Counted from the stretch's first letter, positions 17,353 to 26,626 are shown. The stretch: DNA of 64,000 nt from Paenibacillus ehimensis NBRC 15659 (GCF_004000785.1 NZ_BILX01000024.1:1-64000); one strand, 5' to 3'. The notes: a model not told the origin generated them from the letters alone. Program-made: numbers and translations.

Positions 17353-19509
17353 TTACGGCTGCCAGTCCACCGTTACGGTTGCCGTACCGCTGGAAGGCGT
17401 GGTGAACGTATGGTTGGAGCCGCCTTCCCAGGTGACGGAGCTGCCGTTTTTCTTGAGAAATTTAAATTCGATGGCCGTCCCCGCAGGAACGCTGACATCG
17501 TAATACCAAGTCGGGTAAGTATGCGCCACCTTGTTGAACAGCGGACCGATCGCTTTGGCCGGTTCCCAGTTGCCGAGCTCGCTCACGCTGCCCATCAGAT
17601 ACACGTTTTCCCCTAACGCCGTCGAGGCATTGTTCACCACGAAGCGAACGCTCACCTGCTCTTTGGTCAGGAGGTTGAAGTTGCCGTAAACGTTGCTGTC
17701 CGCTGCGCCGGCCGTTCTTGCCTTTACGCCGTATTTGCCTGCTGCGGCCGTCGGCACGATCACTTTAATCTGAGTATCCTCCCAAGATACGATATTGGAG
17801 CCGGTAACGGCCGTCGTGCCGAAATAGACCGTGCCCTTCGTCGAGCCGAAGCCTCTGCCGTCGATGGTGACGGTATTGCCGGCTTTGGCCATCATCGGGC
17901 CGACATGGCCGATCACCGGAGCCGTTTGCGCAGCCGTATACTGCCAGACGGAAACGCCGCCGGCGGCCAGCGTGAACGCGGATGCGGCGCCGCCGCTGCC
18001 TACCGTCAGGCTGCCTCCGTTGAGCAGTCCTCCGAGCGAATCGGCATAGGTGCCCGCCGGCAGGGAAGTAGCGAGCCCGCTGATCGAGGCGGGGGAGGTC
18101 AGGCTGCGGTTTATGGCGACGACCGCCACACTGCTGCCGAATTTGCGCTCGTAGATGTAGACGTCGTTGTTGATCCACCGCTGCTGCGTAGTCCCGTAAG
18201 CGATCGCCGGGTTCGATTTGCGGAGCGGGGCCAGCTTCTTGATGACGTTATACGCGGTGGTCGTTGTTGAAAACGATGTCATTTTCGCCCGGTTGTTCGG
18301 ATCACCGTTCCCGGTCATATATTGCTCGGTTCCGTAATAAATGGCCGGCGCCCCGCGGGAAGTCAGCGTAAAGGCAAGCGCCTGCTCCAGCTTCCGGTTG
18401 TTTGCGCCCGGCATCTGAAAACGGTCCATATCATGGTTATCGATAAAAGTCACCTGATCGCTCACTTGAGCATAATCTGCAGCCGTCCCGGAAATCATGC
18501 TGTCCAGACCAAGCATGGAATCCGTATTGTCGCGGAACACTTGCCGCACTTTTTGCCCGAACCGGAAGTCGAGCAGGCTCATGCCGCTTTCGTTGGCAAA
18601 ATGGTGGTTGGCCGGGTCGACCTCGTTCGTGCCCAGAAACCATTCGCCGAACGTGAACACAGGCTTGGTATTGTAGATGGAAGCCATCCAATTTTTTTGC
18701 CAGCCGAAAGGCATATGCTTGACGGCGTCCACGCGAATGCCGTCAATGCCGAGATCCAGCCAGGTTCGGATTGCTTCTTTAAAATACGTATCGATGAAGC
18801 TGTTATTGTGGTTCAGATCCGCAAGGTCGTACAGGTTTTTGTAAATCCCGTTTTCCAGCGTCGAAAAATCCGTTCCGCCGTTATGGTGGAAATAACGGCT
18901 CGTATCTCCGGTATAGCCTCCGACCAAAGCGCCGTTGTTATAAAGCTTGCCGTTTTCCGCGAAAGCGGTGTTCGTCTCCATGGCCGGGGACGTATGGTTT
19001 GGCGCAAAATCGATAATGACTTTGATGTTTTTGGCGTGAGCGGCGTTAATCAGATTTTTAAAGTCGGTCATGCTGCCGAAGGCGGGATTCGTTTTTTTGA
19101 AGTCGCGCGCCCAGTAGCCGTGATAGGCGGTCGTATTCGCGCCGGGATAGTTGATGACGGAATAAATATTTTCGACGGGCTGGGAAATCCAAATCGCGGT
19201 AATGCCCATACCGGTCAAGTAGCCGTCATTGATTTTATTGACGATGCCCTGCCAGTCGCCGCCGCAATACAGCTTCAGGTTGCTGCTGCAGGTGCTGTCG
19301 AACGCGTTCCCCGTCGGATTGTTGCTTGGATTTCCATCGGAAAACCGGTCGGTCACGATCTGGTAAATGACGTCCGTCGAAAAGTTTTGTTTGTTGGATA
19401 CGGACGTATCTGGAGAGGCCGACGCCGCCGGTGAAAGCGGGGGCAGGGCTGTGGTCAGCGACATTGCGAGAACGGCTGCAAGAAGTTTCGGCAATGTTTT
19501 CAATATCAT
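17353..19509 (-). CDS. cgt: cyclodextrin glycosyltransferase (CGTase)
   Basis: 718 residues with the five-domain CGTase layout: signal peptide (about 1-31), A/B catalytic barrel, C, IPT/TIG-like D domain ([21 protein letters not shown]) and C-terminal CBM20 starch-binding E domain ending [10 protein letters not shown]. Catalytic residues D261, E289 (FTFGEW) and D360 (FIDNHD) are present, and Y227 in NLYDLADLN is the central aromatic residue around which the glucan chain wraps. It is near identical in pattern to Paenibacillus macerans and Bacillus circulans enzymes. It converts starch to cyclodextrins outside the cell. AGGAGG is only two bases from ATG 19509 but eight from an in-frame TTG at 19503, so TTG may be the true start. 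Confidence 0.95.
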   Translation of the reverse strand: MILKTLPKLLAAVLAMSLTTALPPLSPAASASPDTSVSNKQNFSTDVIYQIVTDRFSDGNPSNNPTGNAFDSTCSSNLKLYCGGDWQGIVNKINDGYLTGMGITAIWISQPVENIYSVINYPGANTTAYHGYWARDFKKTNPAFGSMTDFKNLINAAHAKNIKVIIDFAPNHTSPAMETNTAFAENGKLYNNGALVGGYTGDTSRYFHHNGGTDFSTLENGIYKNLYDLADLNHNNSFIDTYFKEAIRTWLDLGIDGIRVDAVKHMPFGWQKNWMASIYNTKPVFTFGEWFLGTNEVDPANHHFANESGMSLLDFRFGQKVRQVFRDNTDSMLGLDSMISGTAADYAQVSDQVTFIDNHDMDRFQMPGANNRKLEQALAFTLTSRGAPAIYYGTEQYMTGNGDPNNRAKMTSFSTTTTAYNVIKKLAPLRKSNPAIAYGTTQQRWINNDVYIYERKFGSSVAVVAINRSLTSPASISGLATSLPAGTYADSLGGLLNGGSLTVGSGGAASAFTLAAGGVSVWQYTAAQTAPVIGHVGPMMAKAGNTVTIDGRGFGSTKGTVYFGTTAVTGSNIVSWEDTQIKVIVPTAAAGKYGVKARTAGAADSNVYGNFNLLTKEQVSVRFVVNNASTALGENVYLMGSVSELGNWEPAKAIGPLFNKVAHTYPTWYYDVSVPAGTAIEFKFLKKNGSSVTWEGGSNHTFTTPSSGTATVTVDWQP

Positions 19510-19537
19510 GTCCTCCTGATTCCTGAGTTTTTTGGAA

Positions 19538-19550
19538 TGAAACGCTTACA
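19538..19550 (-). promoter_or_regulatory. cre-like site upstream of CGTase
   Basis: Minus strand TGTAAGCGTTTCA resembles the CcpA catabolite-response element but is one base shorter than the usual spacing after CG. It lies 29 bases before the start, where CcpA repression of amylases is common. A LacI-family repressor could bind instead. Confidence 0.4.
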
Positions 19551-19599
19551 TTTCTAGTATTTGAGCACGGCTTTCCGTTGGATCACCCCCTTACAAGCG

Positions 19600-19640
19600 A
19601 ACAACCCCGGCGTCTCCTAAGAGATACCGGGGTTGTTTTT
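19600..19640. terminator. strong hairpin upstream of CGTase
   Basis: AACAACCCCGG (19600-19610) pairs perfectly with CCGGGGTTGTT (19627-19637). The better T tract is on the plus strand, although the surrounding genes run leftwards. It separates the methyltransferase from CGTase and may work in both directions. Confidence 0.65.
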
Positions 19641-19777
19641 CAAACCGATGACGGTCTAAAAAATGCATGGCCCTTATGTTGATCTTCTACAAGGCTTATT
19701 GTAAAATCCGTTGCATCATTTTGTCAATAAAGAGATTTTTTCTCTGGAATGTCCTGGGTTGCGCGCAGCAAGAGCCT

Positions 19778-20512
19778 TTAAGGTTTCGTCTTGCGCCAGT
19801 ACACGCCGGTCGTATCAATCGGAATGATCGGCTCCTCGATGTTGTGCGCCTTCCGGTAATCGTGAACCGCAGCCGAGCAATAGCCGATTGAATAATCGTC
19901 GATAATGACATAGCCGCCGACAGATACTTTGGGGTACAGGTTCGTCAAACTATCCATTGTCGAGGAATACATGTCGCCGTCCAGCCGGGCAATGGCGATT
20001 TTCTCGATCGGCGCCGTCGGCAGCGTGTCTTCGAACCAGCCCTTCAGGAAGCGCACCTGATCATCCAGCAGATCGTACCGCTGAAAGTTTTTGATCACTT
20101 CGGATAACGAGACTTTCAGAAATTCCTGTTCGTGAAAGATCGCTCCCTTATCCACGGGATAACGGGCTTCGTCCGGAGCGGGCAAGCCTTCGAACGAATC
20201 GGCTACCCAGACGCGCCGGTCCTTCACGCCGTGCGCTTTCAGGAAGCCTCTCATAAAGATGCACGCACCGCCACGCCATACCCCCGTCTCGATAAAATCG
20301 CCTTCGATGTTGTCCGCAAGCACGGAATCCATATGCCGATGCAAGCTGTCCATGCGCAGCCTGCCGATCATACTGTGCGCGATCATCGGCCAATCCAAGC
20401 CTTGCCTGCGGTTCTCGACGGTAGCGCCGGGTTCGTGCTCCAGCCATATTTCGTATAAAATCGTTTTCTTCAGCAACTCGAGATACAACTCTTTCGCCGT
20501 ATCGCTCGGCAT
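19778..20512 (-). CDS. TylF/MycF-type O-methyltransferase
   Basis: 244 residues resembling the TylF family of SAM-dependent macrolide/sugar O-methyltransferases: GDFIETGVWRGGACIFMRG (SAM-binding loop region), VWVADSFEGLP, ARLDGDMYSSTMDSL and GYVIIDDYSIGYCSAAV with acidic residues that bind metal. It should methylate a hydroxyl on a sugar or secondary metabolite; the substrate is unknown and no biosynthetic cluster is adjacent. ATG 20512 is preferred because AGAGGAA lies eight bases upstream, while longer readings add a low-complexity tail without homology. Single-gene unit. Confidence 0.8.
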   Translation of the reverse strand: MPSDTAKELYLELLKKTILYEIWLEHEPGATVENRRQGLDWPMIAHSMIGRLRMDSLHRHMDSVLADNIEGDFIETGVWRGGACIFMRGFLKAHGVKDRRVWVADSFEGLPAPDEARYPVDKGAIFHEQEFLKVSLSEVIKNFQRYDLLDDQVRFLKGWFEDTLPTAPIEKIAIARLDGDMYSSTMDSLTNLYPKVSVGGYVIIDDYSIGYCSAAVHDYRKAHNIEEPIIPIDTTGVYWRKTKP

Positions 20513-20649
20513 GCTCCCACTTCCTCTCGGTGTCGTTCCACTAAACCTAATATATTCGGTTTCACCGGCAAGGTGTGAGCGTTTGTCCCGCGCCATTGCG
20601 TTCCGGCGCTGCACGGCGGGTGGGGGAGGCCGGCATAGCCGAAAATGTA

Positions 20650-20678
20650 TTGACAAAACAGCTAATATCAGGTAATTT
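20650..20678 (+). promoter_or_regulatory. promoter of the siderophore-binding protein gene
   Basis: TTGACA (20650-20655), 17-base spacer, TAATTT (20673-20678). The predicted start point lies at the beginning of the Fur box. Confidence 0.6.
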
Positions 20679-20685
20679 CATTCAT

Positions 20686-20704
20686 GACAATGATAATCAT
20701 TATC
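20686..20704 (+). promoter_or_regulatory. Fur box
   Basis: Eighteen of nineteen bases match the classical Fur consensus (GATAATGAT-A-ATCATTATC); only one base in the left arm differs. Overlap with the transcription start predicts repression when iron is abundant. Confidence 0.85.
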
Positions 20705-20751
20705 ATCGTTTGGGCAAATCATCTATTATAACTCATTGGGGGAGAGCGTCG

Positions 20752-21771
20752 TTGTTGAAACAGGTTCGTTTTAGAATGTCTGCTATTTTTCTGCTTTGTA
20801 TGATGGTTGTCCTTGCGGGCTGCGGAACGAAAGCGCCGGACACGGGCGGGAGCGCAGCTAACGGTTCCGACGGCAAAGGAGCGGCTTCGCCGGGTTCCGC
20901 ATCCGCACCTGCGGCCAAAGCGGACGAGGTACGGAAGATCAAACACATCATGGGCGAGACGGAAATCAAGGGAACGCCGAAGCGCGTGGTCGTCTTGACG
21001 AACGAGGGGACGGAAGCCGTGCTCGCGCTGGGCATCAAGCCGGTCGGAGCCATCCAATCGTGGGAGGGCGAGCCTTGGCACGATCACATCAAAGCGGAGA
21101 TGGACGGCGTCGCGGTGCTCGGGTATGAGGATCAGCCGAATCTCGAAGCGATCGCCCAGCTCAACCCCGATCTTATTCTTGGCAATAAAACGCGGCACGA
21201 GAAGATTTACGAGCAGCTGTCGAAGATTGCGCCGACCGTATTCTCGGAGGATTTGACCGGCAGATGGAAAATAAACTTTAATTTTTACGCCGATGTGTTG
21301 AACAAGAAAGCCGAAGGCGAAAAAGTAATGAAGGAGTTCGATCAGCGCGTAGCCGATGCCAAAGCCAAGCTCGGACCGAAATTGGCGAGCAAAGTGTCCA
21401 TCGTCAAATTTTCGTTCAAAGGCACGCAACTCTACAAAAAGGACACGTTCAGCGGCGTGCTGCTGGAGCAGCTCGGGTTCGCCCGTCCGGCGTCCCAGGA
21501 CAAGCCGGAGTTTGCCGAGATGATCTCGCAGGAAAAAATGGATCTCATGGACGGCGACATTTTGTTCTATTGGGTGTCCGAATCCAAAGGGAAGAACGAT
21601 GTCTCAAACAAAGCGAAAGAATGGTTCGACAGTCCGGTATTCAAAAACTTAAACGTCGCCAAAAATAATAAGGTGTTCAAGGTGAATGAAACGATCTGGA
21701 ACACGGCGGGCGGCATTAAAGCGGCCAATCTGCTGCTTGACGACATCCTGAAGCGTTTTGAAGTGAACTAG
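20752..21771 (+). CDS. iron-siderophore ABC transporter substrate-binding lipoprotein
   Basis: 339 residues. Lipobox LAGC at the end of a hydrophobic signal sequence, then an FhuD/BtuF-like binding domain (GTPKRVVVLTNEGTEAVLALG, NPDLILGNKTRHEKIYEQL). It binds a ferric siderophore at the outer membrane face; permease and ATPase genes are not adjacent. I chose TTG 20752: GGGGGAG at 20738-20744 is seven bases upstream and the resulting N-terminus has the positive charges (KQVRFR) a signal peptide needs. An upstream ATG reading would run through the Fur box. Monocistronic, with its own terminator. Confidence 0.87.
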   Translation: MLKQVRFRMSAIFLLCMMVVLAGCGTKAPDTGGSAANGSDGKGAASPGSASAPAAKADEVRKIKHIMGETEIKGTPKRVVVLTNEGTEAVLALGIKPVGAIQSWEGEPWHDHIKAEMDGVAVLGYEDQPNLEAIAQLNPDLILGNKTRHEKIYEQLSKIAPTVFSEDLTGRWKINFNFYADVLNKKAEGEKVMKEFDQRVADAKAKLGPKLASKVSIVKFSFKGTQLYKKDTFSGVLLEQLGFARPASQDKPEFAEMISQEKMDLMDGDILFYWVSESKGKNDVSNKAKEWFDSPVFKNLNVAKNNKVFKVNETIWNTAGGIKAANLLLDDILKRFEVN

Positions 21772-21794
21772 TGAAATCGTATTCCGCTCGGGCG

Positions 21795-21840
21795 CAAAAA
21801 AGTCGGAGTTCCTGTTTCAGAGGGAACGTCCGGCTTTTTT
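21795..21840 (+). terminator. intrinsic terminator after the siderophore-binding gene
   Basis: AAAAAAG pairs with CTTTTTT, continued by CGGA/TCCG and GTTCC/GGAAC with one bulge; the T run ends the structure. Confidence 0.85.
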
Positions 21841-21880
21841 GTCGTTGGAGGAGGTTCTTGCAAGGAGGCTCCCAGGGTGA

Positions 21881-21930
21881 TTGACAAAGTCGAGAAGGAC
21901 GTATATCATTTTTGTTAAGTGATCACTTAA
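21881..21930 (+). promoter_or_regulatory. tetR promoter with palindromic operator
   Basis: TTGACA (21881-21886), 17 bases, TATCAT (21904-21909). A perfect 16-base palindrome, TTAAGTGATCACTTAA, at 21915-21930 covers the expected start point. This is typical for TetR autoregulation. Confidence 0.75.
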
Positions 21931-21967
21931 TGAGTATAGATTCCATAGCGCAAAAGGATGAGTTTCG

Positions 21968-22558
21968 ATGAAAGCAAGAACCAGCCGTCAGCAGCAGGCG
22001 TTGGAAACGAAAAGCAAGCTGATCGATGCCGCCCTCCGAACGTTTTCCCGCAAAGGCTTTAGCGAAAGCACGACCAAGGACATTGCCAAGGAAGCCGGGG
22101 TTACGGATGGCTTGATCTATCACTATTTTCAGTCCAAGGAAGATTTGCTTTGGGCCATATTGGACAAATATACGCTCCTGCATTCGATCCGGCAAGCGCT
22201 GGCGGCCCTGGACAAGCAAGCGCCGCTAGAGCACAATTTGACGGCCTATTTTCAAGCCTTGTTCCGCAATCTGCGCGAGCAGCAGGATTTGATCGTGATG
22301 TGCTTCGGCGAGGCTCAGCGTAATCCGGAGATTCGTGCCAGGCTACAGGAAATTATACGCACCGGCGTCGAGCTGCTGGGCGAGTTTGTTGCGCCGCTGG
22401 TTCGTTTGGACCCGCAGGAGCTGCTGGTCGCAATCCGCAATGTGCAAACGTCGATGGTTTTTTATTTCTTAATGACCGCCCGGTTCGCCGACGATGACAA
22501 GCAGAGTATGGAGTATATCCGCACCTCGGTCAAGCAGTTTTTGAAAATCGTCACATAA
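21968..22558 (+). CDS. TetR-family transcriptional regulator
   Basis: 196 residues with the TetR N-terminal domain: IDAALRTFSRKGFSESTTKD IAKEAGVTDGLIYHYFQSKE pattern around residues 18-57 contains the helix-turn-helix; the rest is the ligand-binding domain. It likely represses itself through the palindrome at 21915-21930 and the flavin monooxygenase gene 60 bases downstream, which has its own inverted repeat. The effector may be the substrate of that monooxygenase. AAAGGATGA precedes the ATG by about seven bases. Confidence 0.88.
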   Translation: MKARTSRQQQALETKSKLIDAALRTFSRKGFSESTTKDIAKEAGVTDGLIYHYFQSKEDLLWAILDKYTLLHSIRQALAALDKQAPLEHNLTAYFQALFRNLREQQDLIVMCFGEAQRNPEIRARLQEIIRTGVELLGEFVAPLVRLDPQELLVAIRNVQTSMVFYFLMTARFADDDKQSMEYIRTSVKQFLKIVT

Positions 22559-22576
22559 ATTTTTTTAGCAATTTCA

Positions 22577-22596
22577 TTTATTAATTACTTAATAAA
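22577..22596 (+). promoter_or_regulatory. inverted repeat upstream of the monooxygenase
   Basis: TTTATTAA and TTAATAAA are perfect inverted arms separated by TTAC, 23 bases before the start codon. It shares the TTAA...TTAA ends of the tetR operator but with a shorter centre. It could be a second TetR site. Confidence 0.4.
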
Positions 22597-22618
22597 CGAA
22601 AATGGAGGCGGGCTTGCT

Positions 22619-23881
22619 ATGAATCATACGAATTCGGTCTTTAATCGGCAGCGGAAAATAATCGATGTGGACGTCGCGGTTGTCGGCGCCGGTCCCGGGG
22701 GCTGCATGCTTAGTTATTTGCTTGCGCGGAGCGGAGTAAGAACGGCGCTGCTGGAGCGGCATCACCGTCTGGATCGCGAATTCCGGGGATATTTTTTTCA
22801 ACCGTCCGTCGTCAAGCTGTTCGATCAGATCGGTCTGCTCGAAGACATCTTACATATTCCGCATCAGCATGTGTCCAAATTTACGTTCGTCGACCACGGC
22901 AAGACGCTGTTCGAGGTTCGGTTCGACGAGCTGGAGCGGCCCTACAATTATGGTCTGAACCTACCGCAGCCTCCGCTGCTGGAGTTTTTTATCGGGCAGG
23001 CTGCCCGCTATCCTAACTTTACGTACTTCGGAGGAACGGCGGTGACGGACCTGATCGAAGAAGAAGGCGCGGTGCACGGCTTGATCGCCAGAAATCACGA
23101 GGGCGACGAGCTGGAAATGCGCTGCCGGCTTCTCGCCGGGGCCGACGGTCGACATTCCACGATTCGCAAGCTGGCGGGCCTGAGCCAGACGATAGGGGAG
23201 TTCGAGTTCGACTTCGTGTGGTTCGATATGCCTCAAGTTCCGGGCAAGGATTACCCGCTGCAAATTCAAATCGAAGACGAAGGCATGCTGATCTATATTC
23301 CAAAAGGCGAGGATCAAGTACAGGTCGGCTGGGTGATTCCGAAAAAGACGTATCCAGAGCTGGTGAAAAAAGGAATTGAGGATTTCGTCCGTACCTTAAT
23401 TGCCGTCAAGCCGGATCTCCAGAAGGTGCTGCCTCATCATCTCAGGAGCTTCAAGCAATGTTCGGTACTGGACATTCAAGTTGGCATGACCGATACATGG
23501 GTGAAGGACGGCTTGCTTCTGCTCGGAGATGCGGCGCATATCGCTTCGCCGTTTTCCGGGCAGGGCAACAGCCTGGCCATTCAGGATGCGGTCATCGCGC
23601 ACGATACGGTGATGAAGGCGTTGGAAGCCGAGGACAGAGGCATTGTGCCCGCCGGGCTTCTGAAAAGGTACGAGCTTTACCGCAAACCGGCGGTGGCCGA
23701 AATTCAGAGCATGCAGGCGATGCAGGCCCGTTTGATCGCCATGAAGGCCCCGGTGCTGCTCAGACTACGGCGCATGCTCGCGCCGTTGATACGCCGGACA
23801 CCGCTTTTTCACCAGATGAGGAATAAGATTGCAATGGGCGTTCAGCAGGTAGACGTGAACACCACGTATTTTACGAGGTAA
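22619..23881 (+). CDS. FAD-dependent monooxygenase (PHBH/UbiH type)
   Basis: 420 residues. N-terminal VAVVGAGPGGCMLSYLLA is the GxGxxG FAD-binding motif; GADGRHSTIRKLAGL is the DG motif that contacts FAD and NADPH; LLGDAAHIASPFSGQGNSLA is the GD motif binding the ribityl chain. These three define class A flavoprotein hydroxylases acting on aromatic or polyketide-like substrates, sometimes as drug-inactivating enzymes. Adjacent TetR control suggests an inducible detoxification or catabolic role. GGAGG precedes the ATG by about eleven bases. Substrate unknown. Confidence 0.87.
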   Translation: MNHTNSVFNRQRKIIDVDVAVVGAGPGGCMLSYLLARSGVRTALLERHHRLDREFRGYFFQPSVVKLFDQIGLLEDILHIPHQHVSKFTFVDHGKTLFEVRFDELERPYNYGLNLPQPPLLEFFIGQAARYPNFTYFGGTAVTDLIEEEGAVHGLIARNHEGDELEMRCRLLAGADGRHSTIRKLAGLSQTIGEFEFDFVWFDMPQVPGKDYPLQIQIEDEGMLIYIPKGEDQVQVGWVIPKKTYPELVKKGIEDFVRTLIAVKPDLQKVLPHHLRSFKQCSVLDIQVGMTDTWVKDGLLLLGDAAHIASPFSGQGNSLAIQDAVIAHDTVMKALEAEDRGIVPAGLLKRYELYRKPAVAEIQSMQAMQARLIAMKAPVLLRLRRMLAPLIRRTPLFHQMRNKIAMGVQQVDVNTTYFTR

Positions 23882-24002
23882 ATTCATTGATACCGGGCCT
23901 GAACCTCCGTTTCGGGAATTCGGCGCCAGAAGCCAACACGTTCTTACGACGCGAATCCCAAGCGATAATGTTAAGTTGCCGCAGATCTATGCGATGGATT
24001 GC

Positions 24003-24920
24003 TCATTCGACAACCGCGTTTGCAAAATGCGAGTGTTCGTATGCGTAATAGCCGTCTGTGCGTCCTTGAAAGTAGTGTCCTTGGATGTGGGCTGGGCTCC
24101 AATGCTCTTGAAGACGCAAGCGGATGTCCAGCAGTTCGTCCGGGAGAGTGGACGGATCAAGACCCGTTAGCATAGGCTCGCCTGCACTTCGCAGCATCTC
24201 CTGCATCAGCTTTACGCGCTTGGCCGTCCGTTCGGTGTCGAAGGCGTCCGTATCCCAGTAATCGAATGTAACCGAGCTGCCCGCCGGGCAGAGGTTGGCG
24301 ATCGAATGCAGCGAGGAGAATACCGCTTCCCGGGGCAAGTAATGGATGACACCCAGCCAACTAAAGAAACTTAATGACTTCGCATCGAACGACGATCTGG
24401 CTAGCGCCGTCTCCAAATTCTCCTTCGTAAAATCCAACGGCACAAAGTGGAGGTTGGACGGAAGCTCCCATCCCAATTCCGTAAGCCTGCGGCGTTTAAA
24501 GGCTTGCGTAGCAGGATGGTCGATTTCGAACACTTGGATATCCTTTAACGTCTCCGGATGCCTGAACGCAAACGTATCCATTCCGGCTCCGAGAATCAAA
24601 TACTGCTTAGTCCCTTGCCTGATAGCGCTCTCAAGACGATCCTCCGCATACCGTGCCCGGCTGAGAAAGAGAGAGGTCGGAAAGTAGCTTTGCAGCATGC
24701 ATGCCACCATCGCTGTCCGGTCTTCGCAAGCGGCAGCGCGTTCAGGATCGACGAGCTGAAGCGTCGTTACCATAGTCTGTTCGAATGCGGTGCGTTCCTC
24801 TTCCTTCAGCAAATGATGGGCCAGAAAATCATTGAAAATTTTTGGCGTTTCGTGAACGGCATGATAGCCCCGCAGGTATGCGCTCATCAGGGCGGAGCGT
24901 TTGATTTTTGAATCTTCCAT
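24003..24920 (-). CDS. LCM-family SAM-dependent O-methyltransferase
   Basis: 305 residues resembling the leucine-carboxyl-methyltransferase-like family found in actinomycete and Bacillus secondary metabolism: YLILGAGMDTFAFRHPE is the SAM loop, VFEIDHPATQAFKRRRL the acidic strand, and VTFDYWDTDAF a later core strand. The product may be a methylated carboxylate or hydroxyl on a metabolite. AAAGGAGG touches the first ATG (24926) but is six bases from ATG 24920, so I start there. It is divergent from the trmB-type gene. Confidence 0.82.
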   Translation of the reverse strand: MEDSKIKRSALMSAYLRGYHAVHETPKIFNDFLAHHLLKEEERTAFEQTMVTTLQLVDPERAAACEDRTAMVACMLQSYFPTSLFLSRARYAEDRLESAIRQGTKQYLILGAGMDTFAFRHPETLKDIQVFEIDHPATQAFKRRRLTELGWELPSNLHFVPLDFTKENLETALARSSFDAKSLSFFSWLGVIHYLPREAVFSSLHSIANLCPAGSSVTFDYWDTDAFDTERTAKRVKLMQEMLRSAGEPMLTGLDPSTLPDELLDIRLRLQEHWSPAHIQGHYFQGRTDGYYAYEHSHFANAVVE

Positions 24921-25004
24921 TGTCATCCTCCTTTACTAACGACTTGATAGAAATGGGATTATTAAACAATTATAAACCATTTTCAGCAGTAGGGACATAT
25001 TTTT

Positions 25005-25047
25005 TTGACAATTGGGATCCCTTTCCTTTAAAGTAGGTAGTATACTA
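25005..25047 (+). promoter_or_regulatory. promoter and palindrome upstream of the TrmB gene
   Basis: TTGACA (25005-25010) with TAAAGT (25029-25034), spacer 18. A perfect ten-base palindrome TAGTATACTA at 25038-25047 covers the start point and could be the TrmB-type operator. Confidence 0.45.
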
Positions 25048-25070
25048 ACTACTACGAATGGAGGGGTTCT

Positions 25071-25895
25071 GTGGAAGACGTGTTTAAGGAACTGCAAAAG
25101 CTCGGCTTTTCGCTTTACGAGTGCAAGGCTTACGTCGGCTTGCTGAAATCGCACCCTGTCACCGGCTACGAAATAAGCAAGCGCTCGGGCGTGCCCCGGT
25201 CGATGATTTACGAGGTGCTCGGGAAGCTGATGGACAAAGGCGCGGTTCATCTTGTCCCATCCGAGCCGGTAAAATATGCCCCGGTGCCGGCAGACGAATG
25301 GATCGGCCGGTTGAGGAAGCAATTCGACCAGTCCTTTGCGTATTTGGAGAAATCGTTGACGGTGCTGCAGCAGGAACGGGAAATGGATGTCATCTGGCAT
25401 ATCCGCAGCGACGAATCGGTCATGAACGAAATCGCGGATCTGATCGGCAGAGCCGAGAAGGAGCTGTGGCTTTCGGTCTGGGAGCCGCAGGTTCCCGAGG
25501 TTAAGGCGTCGGTGGAGCGCCATCTCCGGGAGGGCGTTCCTGTGTTTTCCGTTCTGTTCGGAGCGCCGGAGACGCAGATCGGGACGACGTTTCACCATGA
25601 CTACATGACGCCGGAGGTGGTGAAAGATCGGACCGGAGGGTATTTGACGATTGCCGCCCGGGACGGTCAAGAGGTGCTGATCGCCAACTTTTCGGGCGAA
25701 TCTACCACTTGGGCGGTCAAGACGCACGACCCGGCCCTCGTGCTGGTAGCGACGGAATATGTCCGGCACGACATCATGATCGAAGAAATCACTTCCCAAT
25801 TCGGTCCGGAAAGGCTGGATGCGCTGTGGCGGAATAACCCGGCCTTGACGCATGTCGTGACCGGAAAGCGGTTCGAGACCCGGGAGGAATCATGA
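25071..25895 (+). CDS. TrmB-family transcriptional regulator
   Basis: 274 residues, GTG start with GGAGGGG about five bases before it. The N-terminal winged helix (LQKLGFSLYECKAYVGLL, GVPRSMIYEVLGKLMDKGAV) and the following phospholipase-D-like C-terminal domain are typical of TrmB-type regulators. Family members usually sense sugars, but this one starts an operon with azlC and azlD-type genes (ATGA-type overlap), so it probably controls export of branched-chain amino acids or related compounds. Ligand is not deducible. Confidence 0.85.
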   Translation: MEDVFKELQKLGFSLYECKAYVGLLKSHPVTGYEISKRSGVPRSMIYEVLGKLMDKGAVHLVPSEPVKYAPVPADEWIGRLRKQFDQSFAYLEKSLTVLQQEREMDVIWHIRSDESVMNEIADLIGRAEKELWLSVWEPQVPEVKASVERHLREGVPVFSVLFGAPETQIGTTFHHDYMTPEVVKDRTGGYLTIAARDGQEVLIANFSGESTTWAVKTHDPALVLVATEYVRHDIMIEEITSQFGPERLDALWRNNPALTHVVTGKRFETREES

Positions 25896-26626
25896 GCGAG
25901 AAACAAATGCATGCGGTTTACCCGGGAAGCACCGGAAACGAAGAAGGCTTTATTCAAGGCGTGAAGGACTGTTTGCCTACGGTGCTGGGCTATTTGAGCA
26001 TCGGCTTCGCGGCCGGCGTCGTCGAGAAAACGGCAGGGATGTCCCTTGCCGAAATTGTGCTGATGTCCTTGCTGCTGTATGCCGGTTCGGCGCAGTTCAT
26101 CGCTGCCGGCATGATGGCGGCGGGCAGCCCCGCCACGGCTATCATTTTTACCGTATTTTTCGTCAACCTGCGCCATCTCCTTATGAGCGCAGCGCTGGCG
26201 CCTTATTTCCGGCATTTGCCGGCATGGAGAAATGCAGGGATCGGCTCGCTGTTAACCGACGAGACGTTCGGCGTAGCCGCTTCCCGCTTGACGGGCAAGT
26301 CCAAGGGCAGCGAGAAGTGGATGTTCGGTTTAAATGTGACCGCCTACCTCAACTGGCTTGTCGCCAATGTAGCCGGGGGCATTTTCGGTCAATGGATTCC
26401 CGACCCGGAAAAATTCGGGCTGGACTATGCGCTGCCGGCCATGTTCATCGGGCTGTTCATGCTTCAACTGATGGAGCGGTCGAAGCCCGGCGTAGATCTC
26501 CTCGTTGCATTTAGCGCCGTGGTGACGGCCATTGCCGGAAGTGTTTTCATATCCGAAAGCGCAGGCGTGCTGATTGCGATCTTGTTCGCCGCAAGTATAG
26601 GAGTGTGGATTGAAAAATGGAAATAA
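25892..26626 (+). CDS. azlC: AzlC-family branched-chain amino acid exporter, large subunit
   Basis: 244 residues, about seven membrane helices, with the AzlC hallmarks GYLSIGFAAGVVEKTAGMS, YAGSAQFIAAGM and VNLRHLLMSAALAPYF. AzlC works with the small AzlD subunit in membrane export of leucine/valine/isoleucine or analogues (4-azaleucine resistance in B. subtilis). The gene overlaps the regulator by four bases and AzlD by ten, a tightly coupled operon. Confidence 0.92.
   Translation: MSEKQMHAVYPGSTGNEEGFIQGVKDCLPTVLGYLSIGFAAGVVEKTAGMSLAEIVLMSLLLYAGSAQFIAAGMMAAGSPATAIIFTVFFVNLRHLLMSAALAPYFRHLPAWRNAGIGSLLTDETFGVAASRLTGKSKGSEKWMFGLNVTAYLNWLVANVAGGIFGQWIPDPEKFGLDYALPAMFIGLFMLQLMERSKPGVDLLVAFSAVVTAIAGSVFISESAGVLIAILFAASIGVWIEKWK

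Noticed and set aside
18322-19434. 370-codon open frame on the plus strand
   Set aside because: Antisense of the CGTase gene; GC-rich codon bias creates long mirror frames.
19538-19550. perfect CcpA cre site
   Set aside because: The match is one base short of the consensus spacing, so it is listed only as cre-like.
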